From: Microcoleus sp. AS-A8
GTDB taxonomy: Bacteria; Cyanobacteriota; Cyanobacteriia; Cyanobacteriales; Coleofasciculaceae
NCBI GenBank assembly: GCA_039962225.1
Contig: JAMPKV010000008.1
Location: 62,001-126,000, forward strand
Reading direction: 5' to 3'
DNA length: 64,000 nucleotides
The notes below the pieces were generated by a model, which had not been told where the DNA came from, did not search any database, and saw nothing but the letters and a program-made list of their open reading frames with translations. Below are positions 46,799-55,572 of this stretch, piece by piece. The translations under genes were made by a program, and so were the position numbers. Each line of letters opens with the position of its first letter. Positions within the stretch are counted from its first letter, which is position 1.

Positions 46799-47656
46799 AT
46801 GTCCAAAAATCCGAGCCTTCGCCAACCCATAGGGCCGCTCAGTGTGGGGAATGTCGTCAGTGCTGGCTTACGTATGTACCGCGATCATTTCAAGTCCTAT
46901 TTTGGTCTATCGATTAAAGCTTTGTTGTGGGCTTTGATTCCAATTTATGGTTGGGCAAAAATTAATCAAATTCAGGCCATCATTTCACGGCAAGTCTACA
47001 AAGAGTTGGTGAATCAGCCAGAACCTATTAGTACAACCCGTAGTTATATCCAGCAGCGATTTTGGAGTTTTTGGGCTGCCCAAATCCTCATTGGGTTTAT
47101 GAGTTTTGGAATTTATTTTATTTCATCACTTCTGTTAAGAGTCCTTGTTTTTGTACCGCCTATACTCCTGGGCAATATTTCTAATCTGAATTCAGTCTTA
47201 AGCCCCATCAGTTCCTTTCTTAATTTAGGGGTGTGGTTTGTTGCCCTACTTATTTATGTTTGGTTATATTCTCATTTTTTTATCTCCGAGTTACCTTTAG
47301 CCATCGAACATAATATGAATTCTACTAACTCGATAGGTCGGAGTTGGGAGTTAACCAAGGCATTTTTACTGCGAATTCAAATTATTATTATAGTAGCTAG
47401 CTTAATTACATTACCCATCGTCTTACTCATGCTTGTTCCTGTATTTTTTATCATGCCGCTTTTTGCTACCTCTTCCTCACCCGAGATGGTTCTGGCTTCT
47501 GTGTTCTTGATCGGGTTTTTGGGAATGATTTTAGCCATCGTGGGAGCTACGTTAATGATGCCATTTTGGCAAGCGATCAAAGCTATTATTTACTATGATA
47601 TTCGCACTCGTCAGGAAGGTTTGGGTTTGCGGATACGCGATTTGGGTTTGCACTAG
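46799..47656 (+). CDS. Multi-pass membrane protein, paralogue 1
   Basis: A 285-residue membrane protein with about five or six hydrophobic segments. It begins PIGPLSVGNVVSAGLRMYRDHFKSYF and ends MPFWQAIKAIIYYDIRTRQEGLGLRIRDL; both ends are shared with the next gene, so the two are tandem duplicates. The central part is divergent. The layout resembles the glycerophosphodiester phosphodiesterase membrane-domain family (a guess; no enzyme motif is seen). Likely coupled to the neighbouring SpoIIM-like and RDD genes in membrane or envelope homeostasis. Confidence 0.85.
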   Translation: MSKNPSLRQPIGPLSVGNVVSAGLRMYRDHFKSYFGLSIKALLWALIPIYGWAKINQIQAIISRQVYKELVNQPEPISTTRSYIQQRFWSFWAAQILIGFMSFGIYFISSLLLRVLVFVPPILLGNISNLNSVLSPISSFLNLGVWFVALLIYVWLYSHFFISELPLAIEHNMNSTNSIGRSWELTKAFLLRIQIIIIVASLITLPIVLLMLVPVFFIMPLFATSSSPEMVLASVFLIGFLGMILAIVGATLMMPFWQAIKAIIYYDIRTRQEGLGLRIRDLGLH

Positions 47657-47918
47657 AGCCGCTTCACTCCAAGCCAAACATCCTTTCCTTTCCTTTGAAT
47701 ATCAGGCGTTCCTGCATACTTCAGGCTCAGAGTGGCTCTGCCATTCTTACATCCCATGAACCTTGCTCTATCTAGCGATAGCCCAAAGCCGTAGCTTGTG
47801 CCAGTTTGGTAAGCTTCGTGCTATCGAAGATTGAATATTCATAAATTTTCCTCAGAGATTCTTCCAGACATGGTTAAGATAGCCTTATTTCGCCTCACAC
47901 AATCGGGGAAGTCTGGTC

Positions 47919-48839
47919 ATGTCTATGAATCCGAGTTCTCGCCAACCGATTCAACCGCTCAGTGTTGGCAATGCAGTCAGTACAGGTTTACGTCTCTACC
48001 GTTCTCACTTAAAATCCTATTTCAGCGTCGCTGTGTTTGCCACGTTGTGGATAGTACTTCCCTTTTTGCTAATTATTCCCTTCGTCTTTTTGTTTGTTAC
48101 TAAAACATTGGGTTTATCGGCCTTGTGGTTGATTATTCCCCTGTGGTTGGTCATTTTCCTGTATTGCTTGTCCCAGTATTTGACAAACTCTGCCTTGATT
48201 TCCCGCTTAGGGTTCGGTGAATTGATCGATAAACCAGAAACCGTTAATACGGGTCGTGGTCAACTCAATCGAAGAAACTGGTCTTTTTTATTTCAGGGGA
48301 TTGTGGTAGGTATTCTATTATTGGCGTTCTATATAATTTGTGGAATTATTTCTGTAATTGTCGCGGGCATATTAGGGGTTGTATTAGGCTTGATAAATCC
48401 AGCATTTGGTACAATCGTGTCTGTGATTATTAGCGTTTTTATCGTACTACTTGGTCTGAGTTGGTTCTACTCCCGCGTATGGTTAGCGGAGGTAATATTA
48501 GCTGTTGAAGAGGGAAGTCAAGTTATTCCCAGCATTGGCAGAAGTTGGGAATTAACACAAACATCAGCCTTTCGCATTCAAGGCGTATTTTTAGTGACTT
48601 TTTTGGTGACACTCCCCATGGTGTTAATCACGGGCTATCTGCCTCAAATACCACTTTTCTATATGGAACAGGGTTCTGCAACTTACCGGACTTTGTATAT
48701 CATTTCCCTAGTACTCAGTTTTGCCGGTGGGGCTGTGACCATGCCATTCTGGCAAGCCATCAAAGCTGTTGTTTACTATGACGTTCGCAGCCGTCGGGAA
48801 GGATTGGGGTTGCAGTTACGGGATTGGCAATCACCTTAG
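47919..48839 (+). CDS. Multi-pass membrane protein, paralogue 2
   Basis: A 306-residue membrane protein, about six hydrophobic segments, with the same N-terminal (PLSVGNAVSTGLRLYRSHLKSYF) and C-terminal (MPFWQAIKAVVYYDVRSRREGLGLQLRDW) signatures as the gene 262 bases upstream. Soluble loops contain NIGRSWELT-like motifs shared by both. Predicted in the plasma membrane. The following RDD gene starts 190 bases downstream on the same strand. Confidence 0.87.
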   Translation: MSMNPSSRQPIQPLSVGNAVSTGLRLYRSHLKSYFSVAVFATLWIVLPFLLIIPFVFLFVTKTLGLSALWLIIPLWLVIFLYCLSQYLTNSALISRLGFGELIDKPETVNTGRGQLNRRNWSFLFQGIVVGILLLAFYIICGIISVIVAGILGVVLGLINPAFGTIVSVIISVFIVLLGLSWFYSRVWLAEVILAVEEGSQVIPSIGRSWELTQTSAFRIQGVFLVTFLVTLPMVLITGYLPQIPLFYMEQGSATYRTLYIISLVLSFAGGAVTMPFWQAIKAVVYYDVRSRREGLGLQLRDWQSP

Positions 48840-49029
48840 AGCAACTCAGCCAGAGCCTTTTGACGCTAGCATTGTCCTACTGCTAGCATACAAACCGTTT
48901 GCTTAGCGTTTTAAGTCGCATCGGGATAAGGCAGCTCTAGTTAACTATTTTTATTAGCTGACACACTCGGTGTGAAATGCGAAGCTTAAAGAATAATCAA
49001 CTACCTTCCTCAAGCTTTGCTTAACTGTC

Positions 49030-49821
49030 ATGCGATTTTTCAACCGAGTCACGCTCCAAACTCCAGAAAGCGTTGAACTAGAATTCACCCTAGCAGGAAT
49101 CGGAAATCGAGCTTATGCCCTGTTAATCGATTATTTGGTTTGGGGCTTACTCTTATTGGGATTTTTCATTACTTGGGCAATATTTTCTAATCAAGTCTTA
49201 GAGGTTATCGGCAATTTAGTCGGAACGAACAGGCAACTAGAACTGTGGCTTTTGGCTATTCAATTATTAATTACTTTCTTTATTTATGTCGGTTACTTTG
49301 TTGTTTTTGAAACCCTATGGCAGGGACAAACACCCGGTAAACGCTTTGCCAAAATTCGTGTCATTGGCGATGATGGAAAACCAGTGAGGCTACAACAAGC
49401 TACACTGCGTTCATTGCTACGACCTGTTGATGATATCTTTTTTCTTGGTGTATTCTTCATCGTGTTAGGCAAGCGAGAAAAACGATTGGGAGATTTGGTT
49501 GCGGGAACTCTTGTGATTCAAGAAGAACAACCAGTTGCCTCTTCCAGCTTTCCCGTCTCTAAAGAGGCTGAAACCTTGGCAACCCAGCTCCTAATTGACG
49601 CTGATTTTTCCGGTATGTTACCCGAAGACTTTGCTGTGATTCGAGAATATTTACAGCGGCGAGCGGCGATGATTCCTGAGGCGAGAGCCGAATTGAGCCG
49701 ACAACTCGCTCATCAAAGCAAAGATGTAATTGCCTTAGAAAAGGTGCCGAAAGGAGTCACGGCCAACCAATTTCTAGAGGCTGTTTATCTAGCTTATCAG
49801 CGACAATCTTCTAATTTGTAA
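49030..49821 (+). CDS. RDD family membrane protein
   Basis: A 263-residue protein. Three transmembrane helices lie in the first 150 residues, and the RDD signature is present around RKRFAKIRVIGDDG, with LRSLLRPVDDIFFLGVF and KREKRLGDLVAGTLVI. A soluble C-terminal tail (about 165-263) is longer than in small RDD proteins. RDD proteins are linked to ion/sodium transport in some bacteria and to SpoIIM/MoxR modules in others. Context here is with the SpoIIM-like gene and two paralogous membrane proteins. Confidence 0.9.
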   Translation: MRFFNRVTLQTPESVELEFTLAGIGNRAYALLIDYLVWGLLLLGFFITWAIFSNQVLEVIGNLVGTNRQLELWLLAIQLLITFFIYVGYFVVFETLWQGQTPGKRFAKIRVIGDDGKPVRLQQATLRSLLRPVDDIFFLGVFFIVLGKREKRLGDLVAGTLVIQEEQPVASSSFPVSKEAETLATQLLIDADFSGMLPEDFAVIREYLQRRAAMIPEARAELSRQLAHQSKDVIALEKVPKGVTANQFLEAVYLAYQRQSSNL

Positions 49822-49881
49822 GCGGTTTTACGGATGAAAGTAGCCGTCTAAGTGGGCGCATCTCTTGTTCCACCCTACAGC

Positions 49882-50181
49882 CTACCCTAGTAACTGATAA
49901 ATGCGGATATCGGGTTCAGCCGCAATTAAACCCTGTAGTTGTGAAGCTGCTTGTGTAAGGTGTGGTGTAGCCAGATGAGTATTCAGCAATTCCTGACTTT
50001 CCCACTCCTCCACAAAGGTAAAATCGCTTGGGTCTTTTTGATTTTGCAAAAGCTCATAAACAATGCAACCGTCCTCCTGGCGTGTTGGCTCAATGAGTCC
50101 TAGCAAAATGGATTTAACTTCTTCTACTTTGTCGGGAAAGGCCACAACACGAGCTACTACTCTAACCCTAGTTTTAGACAT
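49882..50181 (-). CDS. Antibiotic biosynthesis monooxygenase-like (ABM/YgiN) protein
   Basis: A 99-residue single-domain ferredoxin-fold protein. The motifs VRVVARVVAFPDKVEEVKSIL, EDGCIVYELLQNQKDPSDFTFVEEWES and HLATPHL match the ABM family, which includes YgiN quinol monooxygenases and haem-degrading enzymes. The actual substrate is unknown. A DUF6176 gene lies 44 bases upstream on the same strand, so the two may be cotranscribed. Confidence 0.9.
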   Translation of the reverse strand: MSKTRVRVVARVVAFPDKVEEVKSILLGLIEPTRQEDGCIVYELLQNQKDPSDFTFVEEWESQELLNTHLATPHLTQAASQLQGLIAAEPDIRIYQLLG

Positions 50182-50225
50182 AATTTCTCTACGTTATTTC
50201 ATCAGAGTTTTATAGGGAAAGTTGA

Positions 50226-50552
50226 TTAAGGACGTTCAAAATCCACCACTAGTTCAAGGCTTTGACCATCCTCCCACATTTCATCGATAAAATTTCGAGT
50301 TTCTTCGCTGATGGAGATTTGTGATTTCATAAACGCTTCATAGGCTTGCTCTAAACTATTAGCTCGAACATATTGATATAAATATACGTCTTGACCAGAG
50401 CGTTCGAGAAACAACGATTCGACCCGAATCCCTTCAGCATCGAGTAATTCTGCAACTTCTTCTTGACGCTCTTTCAGGGAGTGTACCCAGCGCACGGCTT
50501 CCTCAGCTTTATCCCTACGAAATTTAATTTTCAGACACTGAATCTCTGTCAC
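50226..50552 (-). CDS. DUF6176 family protein
   Basis: A 108-residue protein. LKIKFRRDKAEEAVRWVHSLKERQEEVAELL, with ERSGQDVYLYQYVRA, matches my recollection of the DUF6176 family. Its fold is likely a ferredoxin-like dimer, as in the ABM protein that follows it. Function is unknown. Confidence 0.8.
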   Translation of the reverse strand: MTEIQCLKIKFRRDKAEEAVRWVHSLKERQEEVAELLDAEGIRVESLFLERSGQDVYLYQYVRANSLEQAYEAFMKSQISISEETRNFIDEMWEDGQSLELVVDFERP

Positions 50553-51179
50553 TTTATATGGCTCCTATAACAGGCTTGAACGGAGGCTTGGAGGCGGGTT
50601 TTGATGTGGAAGCTCGTCCAGCCCAATTAACCTAGGTAAGGAAATTCAAGTGGACGTTCTGTAGCAGGTGTTTGGGAGAGACACGCCCAGACATAGCCAT
50701 CTTGCTCTAAACAATGAAAACTTTTGATTCACAGATTCTCAGAAATTGCACAGTTTGCTGGTAGGGTAGGAACGTGACTCACCCTCTCATCAGCCCCATA
50801 GCGCTAGCTGTGATACGCACACTCTAGCTGATCTTGACAAATATTTCCTTTTGAAAGGGGGTGTATTACATTGAGAAGAGCGAGCTTCCAGTGTTGCCAC
50901 TTTACCCGATTTTGTGCGAAATACAATGAGATGCATTTCCCTGAGGTGATGCCAAGTGGCTTTTTTCTGAGCTTTTGGGAATGGCAGGCCATGTACCTAT
51001 CAGACAAATCTGAGATTTTTATGGGTTTATGAGTAAGATTTACGGACTTTCACCAAGATATTTAATGAAGATTTAAGAATTTTGACATCTCGGTCGGAAA
51101 TGGAGGATCGCCCCTATTGTGGAAAGTGACCAAGCTAAATTCCGTACTTGAGATCCATTTTCTGCAATCTGGTTGATTT
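50553..51179. other. Intergenic region, 627 bases
   Basis: No gene is supported; a minus frame at 50804-51007 has no family-like features. A GAGATGCATTTC-type segment and AT-rich runs near 51045-51080 could hold a promoter of the next small gene. Confidence 0.4.
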
Positions 51180-51473
51180 ATGAGTATCCTCCCCAACTAT
51201 CTCCGTTCCCTCGTGCTGACCGTCCTTCTGTGTTTTGTGGCTCCAATAGTAGTGGTGACTCTTTTATTCACCTCATTGGGGGTTATTAGCTGCGTTCCCG
51301 GCTTAGAAACTATCGGTCAAGCAGGCACCACCCAGTTATTGCAGTTTCTCGCCACCTTTGGCAGTGGGTGTCCCGTCCAAGGTGTCATGACGATTAGCTC
51401 CGCCTGTAGCGTTGTGGGAGCCTTATTTGATACTTATGCTTTCTATCGTTATCAGAGCCTAAACGACCATTAA
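51180..51473 (+). CDS. Small two-helix membrane protein
   Basis: A 97-residue protein with an N-terminal transmembrane segment (VLTVLLCFVAPIVVVTLLF), a Cys in ISCVPG, a Cys in GSGCPV and a second short hydrophobic part (SACSVVGALFDTYAFY). It is probably a membrane protein of unknown function. The sequence reads like a small conserved cyanobacterial protein but I do not know the family. An upstream AAATTCCGTACTTGAGATCC run does not give a clear ribosome site. Confidence 0.7.
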   Translation: MSILPNYLRSLVLTVLLCFVAPIVVVTLLFTSLGVISCVPGLETIGQAGTTQLLQFLATFGSGCPVQGVMTISSACSVVGALFDTYAFYRYQSLNDH

Positions 51474-51784
51474 GTGGATAGAACGATTAAAGGTACGGGA
51501 ATTAAGGATTTATCTATCAAAATAGGAACATAGGATTTGGAGTTGGAATTTCAATAATTTAAAAGCCAAATCTCCCAATCCTAAATCATGGCAATGGGAT
51601 TGCGTTCTACGCACGCTTTGCGAACGCACACCCAGTTAATTTAACCCTAGAGTGCCAGTATTGAAGATTTCGACGCTTTATATTGTGCTAAACATTACAA
51701 TTCGGGTATTTTATCGCTGTTCCGCGCTAATTTTATCGATTACAGGATGTATTTTTAACTAACCTTTTAATAAAAGCGATCACG
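51474..51784. other. Intergenic region with palindromic repeats
   Basis: No gene is seen. GCGTTCTACGCACGCTTTGCGAACGC at about 51602-51627 is an interspersed palindromic repeat; the same GTTCGC/GCGAAC theme is seen at 31138. Confidence 0.5.
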
Positions 51785-51821
51785 CAAATTTAGGGCACGA
51801 TATTATCGTGCCCTAAATTTG
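51785..51821 (-). terminator. Perfect 18-bp-stem hairpin
   Basis: CAAATTTAGGGCACGATA and its exact reverse complement are separated by one base. It stands 32 bases beyond the stop of the minus-strand 61-residue gene and may terminate it. The perfect and long stem also resembles an interspersed repeat. Confidence 0.7.
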
Positions 51822-51852
51822 TGGTCTAAGTTTGTGATTAATGGGTTAACGT

Positions 51853-52038
51853 TCAAACAAGTGCGGCCTTACCCTTGGCAGCAATGCCACTCTCATCTAA
51901 AACATTCAGTTCAATCAGCCGACGCTTGGAACTCTGTTTTAATTGCGGGGCAATCATACTATTGGTGAAAATAGCCATATGCTTGACTATTTCTTGCTGT
52001 CTTGCTTCCTCAATCTGCTGCTTTCTAGCCTTAGACAT
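51853..52038 (-). CDS. Small helical protein, function unknown
   Basis: Sixty-one residues: MSKARKQQIEEARQQEIVKHM, then MIAPQLKQSSKRRLIELNVLDESG. Predicted helical, basic, soluble. A GGAGAG ribosome site lies 8-12 bases upstream on the minus strand, and a perfect hairpin follows, so it looks like a genuine small gene. I do not recognise a family; a small regulator or antitoxin is possible but not shown. Confidence 0.65.
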   Translation of the reverse strand: MSKARKQQIEEARQQEIVKHMAIFTNSMIAPQLKQSSKRRLIELNVLDESGIAAKGKAALV

Positions 52039-52162
52039 GGATATACTCTCCGGTTTGAGTGTTGGATATCTCCTGTTGTATTTGTTCCACCCTCATCTTT
52101 AAGTTATCAGGACGTTTGAACAAATTTCTGTACACAGAGAGATATGTATTGGTTCTGTATCG

Positions 52163-52408
52163 GTGGGACTGTATCCGTCTCGCATCCAATTCCGAGGTGA
52201 AGGGTTCCCTCCAGAAGACGTGGAAAAGCCAAGAAGAGATTTAATTAAACTACATTTGCTCAAAACAGATAAGAAAACCTACAGCCTGCATCAGTTGATT
52301 CGGCAAGTTTTCCAAAAGAAGCTGGATGAGTCAACCGAGACAGAGGAAGCGAAAACTGCTTTTGCAGCGATGCTGCAACACCAGAGTCAGAAGATTGAAT
52401 TGTCTTAA
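52163..52408 (+). pseudogene. Remnant of an NB-ARC/TPR STAND gene
   Basis: The 81-residue frame (FRGEGFPPEDVEKPRRDLIKLHLLKTDKKTYSLHQLIRQVFQKKLDE) matches a linker that joins NB-ARC domains to TPR repeats in cyanobacterial STAND proteins: the pattern (V/L)EKxRRDL(I/V)KxxLL...LHxLIRxFFxxKL. Only this linker remains, with a GTG as the only start. The ATPase part and the repeats are absent. It is almost certainly a relic. Confidence 0.75.
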
Positions 52409-52463
52409 AGTGAAATGAATAGCGCGATCGCACATTTTGCCGCACTCTCGAATTCGCTACCAA

Positions 52464-52600
52464 ACCCACCCAGAACTTAAGTTCTGGGCTAATAGCTTAA
52501 GTCCACTTAAGTGGACTGAATAATTCATTTACACTAAGCATTTAGTCCTCTTTCAGAGGACTTTCGCTATGAACCAAGGACTTAAGTCCTTGGTGGGTGA
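52464..52600. repeat. Palindromic repeat element with inverted ends
   Basis: The element begins ACCCACCCAGAACTTAAGTTCTGG and ends CCAAGGACTTAAGTCCTTGGTGGGT, so its outer bases (CCCACC and GGTGGG) are inverted copies. Inside lie further palindromes: AGTCCACTTAAGTGGACT and AGTCCTCTTTCAGAGGACT. In total four palindromes are stacked. It resembles a MITE-like non-coding element. Confidence 0.8.
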
Positions 52601-52709
52601 GCAAGGTAGATGCAAGATGTCAGGCGATCGCACACCTCACCCCCTCTAGGGGATTGAGATCGCAGCTCGTTAAGATATTAAAGATACCACCAGCGACTGA
52701 AGACAAACT

Positions 52710-53861
52710 GTGGCTCAATCCGAAGCATCCAAACCAGAAACATCGCCCACCCTTTTACGCACCCCCCTCTATCCACTCGCTGTAGAACAAAAAGCCCGAC
52801 TCACGGCCTTCTCCGGTTGGGAAATGCCTGTGCAGTTTAGCGGTATTACTGCCGAACATGAGGCGGTACGCACTTCGGCGGGGATGTTCGATATCTCGCA
52901 TATGGGGAAATTTGCCTTTAAGGGTAGGCAAGTGCTGGAATATTTGCAGCCTTTCGTCCCTTCCGACCTAAAACGGTTGCAAGCCGGTGAAGCTCAGTAT
53001 ACGGCTTTGTTGAATCCCCAAGCTGGCATCATTGATGACATCATCGTTTATTACCAAGGTGAAAATGAAGCGGGTGAGCAACGAGGCATCATCATTGTTA
53101 ACGCCGCAACCCGGACAAGAGACAAAGCATGGTTAGTCGCCAATCTTGAAGAGACTCCCGTGAGTTTAGAAGACCTCTCCAAACAAAAAGTCTTGATTGC
53201 TGTGCAGGGGCCGCAAGCTAATTCACATCTTCAGAAATTTGTCAAGGAAGACTTAACCCCCATCAAAGCCTTTGGACATATCGAAGGAACAGTCTTGGGT
53301 CAGCCTGCTTTTCTCGCTAGAACAGGCTACACCGGCGAGGATGGCTTTGAAGTGATGGTAGACCCAGAAGTTGGGGTAGAACTGTGGCGCAGCCTCCTGA
53401 GTGCCGGTGTCACGCCGTGTGGTTTAGGGGCGAGAGATACTCTACGCTTGGAAGCGGCGATGGCACTCTACGGGCAAGATATTACCGAAACCACTACTCC
53501 CTTAGAAGCTGGCTTAGGTTGGGTTGTTCACCTGGATACAAAAGGCGATTTTATCGGACGTTCGGTACTAGAGCAACAAAAAACAAATGGAGTCGAAAAA
53601 CGCTTAGTCGGGATCGAGATGCAAGGGCGTCACATTGCGCGTCATGGTTACCCGGTCAAGCATGAAGGGCAAGTGGTGGGGGAAGTGACGAGTGGGACGC
53701 TATCACCCACAATAGGAAAAGCGATCGCACTGGCTTATGTTCCCACTTCCTTATCGAAGATGGGTCAACCACTCGAAGTCGAAATTCGGGGTAAAACCTA
53801 TCCCGCCTTAGTCGTCAAAAAACCCTTCTATCGCTCCCAAAATCGTCCCTCCAGCAAATAG
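52710..53861 (+). CDS. gcvT: Aminomethyltransferase (glycine cleavage T protein)
   Basis: A 383-residue enzyme transferring the methylene group from H-protein-bound aminomethyl to tetrahydrofolate. GTG start. The folate-domain motifs DISHMGKFAFKGRQVLEYL, GIIDDIIVYYQGE and ARTGYTGEDGFEVM are all present, and the C-terminal barrel closes with GKTYPALVVKKPFYR. Length is usual. gcvH lies 7.6 kb downstream, so the system is split. No glycine riboswitch was recognised upstream. Confidence 0.96.
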   Translation: MAQSEASKPETSPTLLRTPLYPLAVEQKARLTAFSGWEMPVQFSGITAEHEAVRTSAGMFDISHMGKFAFKGRQVLEYLQPFVPSDLKRLQAGEAQYTALLNPQAGIIDDIIVYYQGENEAGEQRGIIIVNAATRTRDKAWLVANLEETPVSLEDLSKQKVLIAVQGPQANSHLQKFVKEDLTPIKAFGHIEGTVLGQPAFLARTGYTGEDGFEVMVDPEVGVELWRSLLSAGVTPCGLGARDTLRLEAAMALYGQDITETTTPLEAGLGWVVHLDTKGDFIGRSVLEQQKTNGVEKRLVGIEMQGRHIARHGYPVKHEGQVVGEVTSGTLSPTIGKAIALAYVPTSLSKMGQPLEVEIRGKTYPALVVKKPFYRSQNRPSSK

Positions 53862-53950
53862 AGAAAACCCGTCTTAGTCGCTTCTCCAGTATTGCTCAAT
53901 ACAGTTCGCCAGGGTGAATCTGCTAATGGTTAGTTATGCATCAAAGGTGA

Positions 53951-54304
53951 GTGATGAATGAAAGAATTTTTGCTCTTGAAGCCTACGCCTGTTTCTCCGA
54001 TGAAAAAGCAGTCGTCACTGAAGTGGTGATTACCGAAAACTCTAGTATTGCCGTTTGGGCTGTGCGTCCGGGACAAGAGGTTGAAGCTCATTATCATCCC
54101 AATGGGCAAGATACATGGTTTATGCTGCGAGGCACACTCACTTACTACTTAGGCAGCAGTCAACGCAAAACGTTGAGTGCGGGTCAATTTGCGATTGCAG
54201 ACCAAAATCAAGTTCACGGTGCGGTTAATGAAGGGACACAAGACTCTGTCTTTGTTTCTATTTACTCTGCACCTAAGATTGGTTATGCCAAAGCTTCAGC
54301 TTAA
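53951..54304 (+). CDS. Cupin-fold protein
   Basis: A 117-residue single-domain cupin. The metal-binding cupin motif reads AHYHPNGQDTWFMLRG with two histidines, and the second motif is FAIADQNQVHGAVNEG with one His. The fold is a small beta-barrel, probably metal-binding and dimeric. Function not known. An ATGAATG start overlap leaves 53951 or 53954 equally possible. Confidence 0.85.
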   Translation: MMNERIFALEAYACFSDEKAVVTEVVITENSSIAVWAVRPGQEVEAHYHPNGQDTWFMLRGTLTYYLGSSQRKTLSAGQFAIADQNQVHGAVNEGTQDSVFVSIYSAPKIGYAKASA

Positions 54305-54356
54305 ATGACTCTCTTTTAACTAAGCCAGGTTACCCCTAACCCGACTTAGTTCTACT

Positions 54357-54500
54357 TTAAATCAGCCGATGGAATTTGCCATTGAGACTTAGCTGCTTCG
54401 ACCCTTGTTGAGCCTCAGTGTTAGAAGTAGTCTTGAGTTGACGAGCCTCTTGTTTGGCAGCCGTTTCCGCGATCGAGATAAAGCTTTGAACTAATTGCAT
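54357..54500 (-). CDS. Possible 47-residue small protein
   Basis: A short frame on the minus strand with a GAGG ribosome site 9-12 bases upstream of the ATG. The product MQLVQSFISIAETAAKQEAR... is Gln-rich and helical, with a basic end (GKFHRLI). It lies opposite to the Mut7-C gene with divergent orientation. Coding is plausible from the ribosome site and residue mix but unproven. Confidence 0.45.
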   Translation of the reverse strand: MQLVQSFISIAETAAKQEARQLKTTSNTEAQQGSKQLSLNGKFHRLI

Positions 54501-54819
54501 ATCTTTCAACCTCAACTCTTTATACTCCGACGATAGAAAATTCTCATCCGGAAAAAAACGCCACTATGCAACTCCCTCAAGTGACAGTCACTCTTGAGCC
54601 GATCTGAGTCAATTTTTAGGGGTTGCCGCCGTCTGAGGATGGACAGTTGCTCAACTGGCTTCCATCATGACCCCAAGAATAATCCTGAAAAAGCTTTCTC
54701 TAAATTCTGGAGTGTCGGGAGTGCCTGTTTTTGTAGTTGACGGCTACGGGGGGATAGAAGTTCCTGATGAGTCGCCCAGTCACGTTAAAGTTGATGCAGA
54801 GTTTGGTTTAACACTCCCT

Positions 54820-55572
54820 ATGGCTAAAGTAGTGTTTCGCTTTAACGCAGAACTCAACGACTTTTTGCCACCTAGCCAGCGACAGGTCAGCTTTACCCAT
54901 GTTTTTAAAGAGCGATGCTCGATTAAGGACATAATCGAAGCCTTGGGTGTTCCCCATACGGAAGTGGACTGTATCTTGGTCAACACCGAAGCGGTGGACT
55001 TCTCCTATATTGTTCAAGATAGCGATTGCATTGATGTCCACCCGATTTCTACTGCCAAGAACATCACGCCTGTCGTCTCCCTCCGACCTCCACTGCCCAG
55101 TATCCTGCGCTTCGTTCTAGATGTCCATTTAGGGAAATTAGCCTCCTCCCTGCGCTTACTGGGCTTCGACACGTTATACCGCAACGACTACGATGACGAA
55201 GAATTAGCTGAAATTTCTGCCTCCCAACAACGGGTGCTGTTCACTCGTGACAAAGGTTTATTGATGCGAAGTCGAGTAACCTATGGATACTATGTTAGGG
55301 CGACTAACCCAGAGCAACAGATCATCGAGGTAGTACGACGCTTCGACTTGTTTGGGAAAATCCTACCGTTTCAAAGATGTATACGCTGCAATGGGTTGTT
55401 AGAACCTGTATCAAAAGAATCGATCCTCGACCAACTCCCCCACCAAACCCGCTTAGAGATTGATGAATTTCATCGCTGCGGAGCATGTAGCCAAATTTAT
55501 TGGAGAGGTTCGCACTACGAACGGATGCAACAATTTATTGAGGGAGTGCTTGACGCACAAGAGTCTGCTTAA
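54820..55572 (+). CDS. Mut7-C RNase domain protein with ubiquitin-like N-terminus
   Basis: About 250 residues from the ATG at 54820; an ATG at 54667 in frame gives a 51-residue extension without recognisable sequence. The start resembles the Mut7-C ubiquitin-like/ThiS fold (VVFRFNAELNDFLP). A PIN-like Mut7-C nuclease domain follows: DVHLGKLASSLRLLGFDTLYRNDYDDEELAEIS, VLFTRDKGLL. Two CxxC zinc pairs (CIRCNG, CGACSQ) close the protein. The family is predicted to cut RNA and is thought to be toxin-like or RNA-processing, but no substrate is known. The start choice is inference. Confidence 0.87.
   Translation: MAKVVFRFNAELNDFLPPSQRQVSFTHVFKERCSIKDIIEALGVPHTEVDCILVNTEAVDFSYIVQDSDCIDVHPISTAKNITPVVSLRPPLPSILRFVLDVHLGKLASSLRLLGFDTLYRNDYDDEELAEISASQQRVLFTRDKGLLMRSRVTYGYYVRATNPEQQIIEVVRRFDLFGKILPFQRCIRCNGLLEPVSKESILDQLPHQTRLEIDEFHRCGACSQIYWRGSHYERMQQFIEGVLDAQESA

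Noticed and set aside
50804-51007. 67-residue minus frame in the 50.5-51.2 kb gap
   Set aside because: Composition is random and there is no ribosome site.
52600-52709. Possible glycine riboswitch upstream of gcvT
   Set aside because: No tandem aptamer pattern or conserved GGA-type core can be recognised in the 100-base leader.
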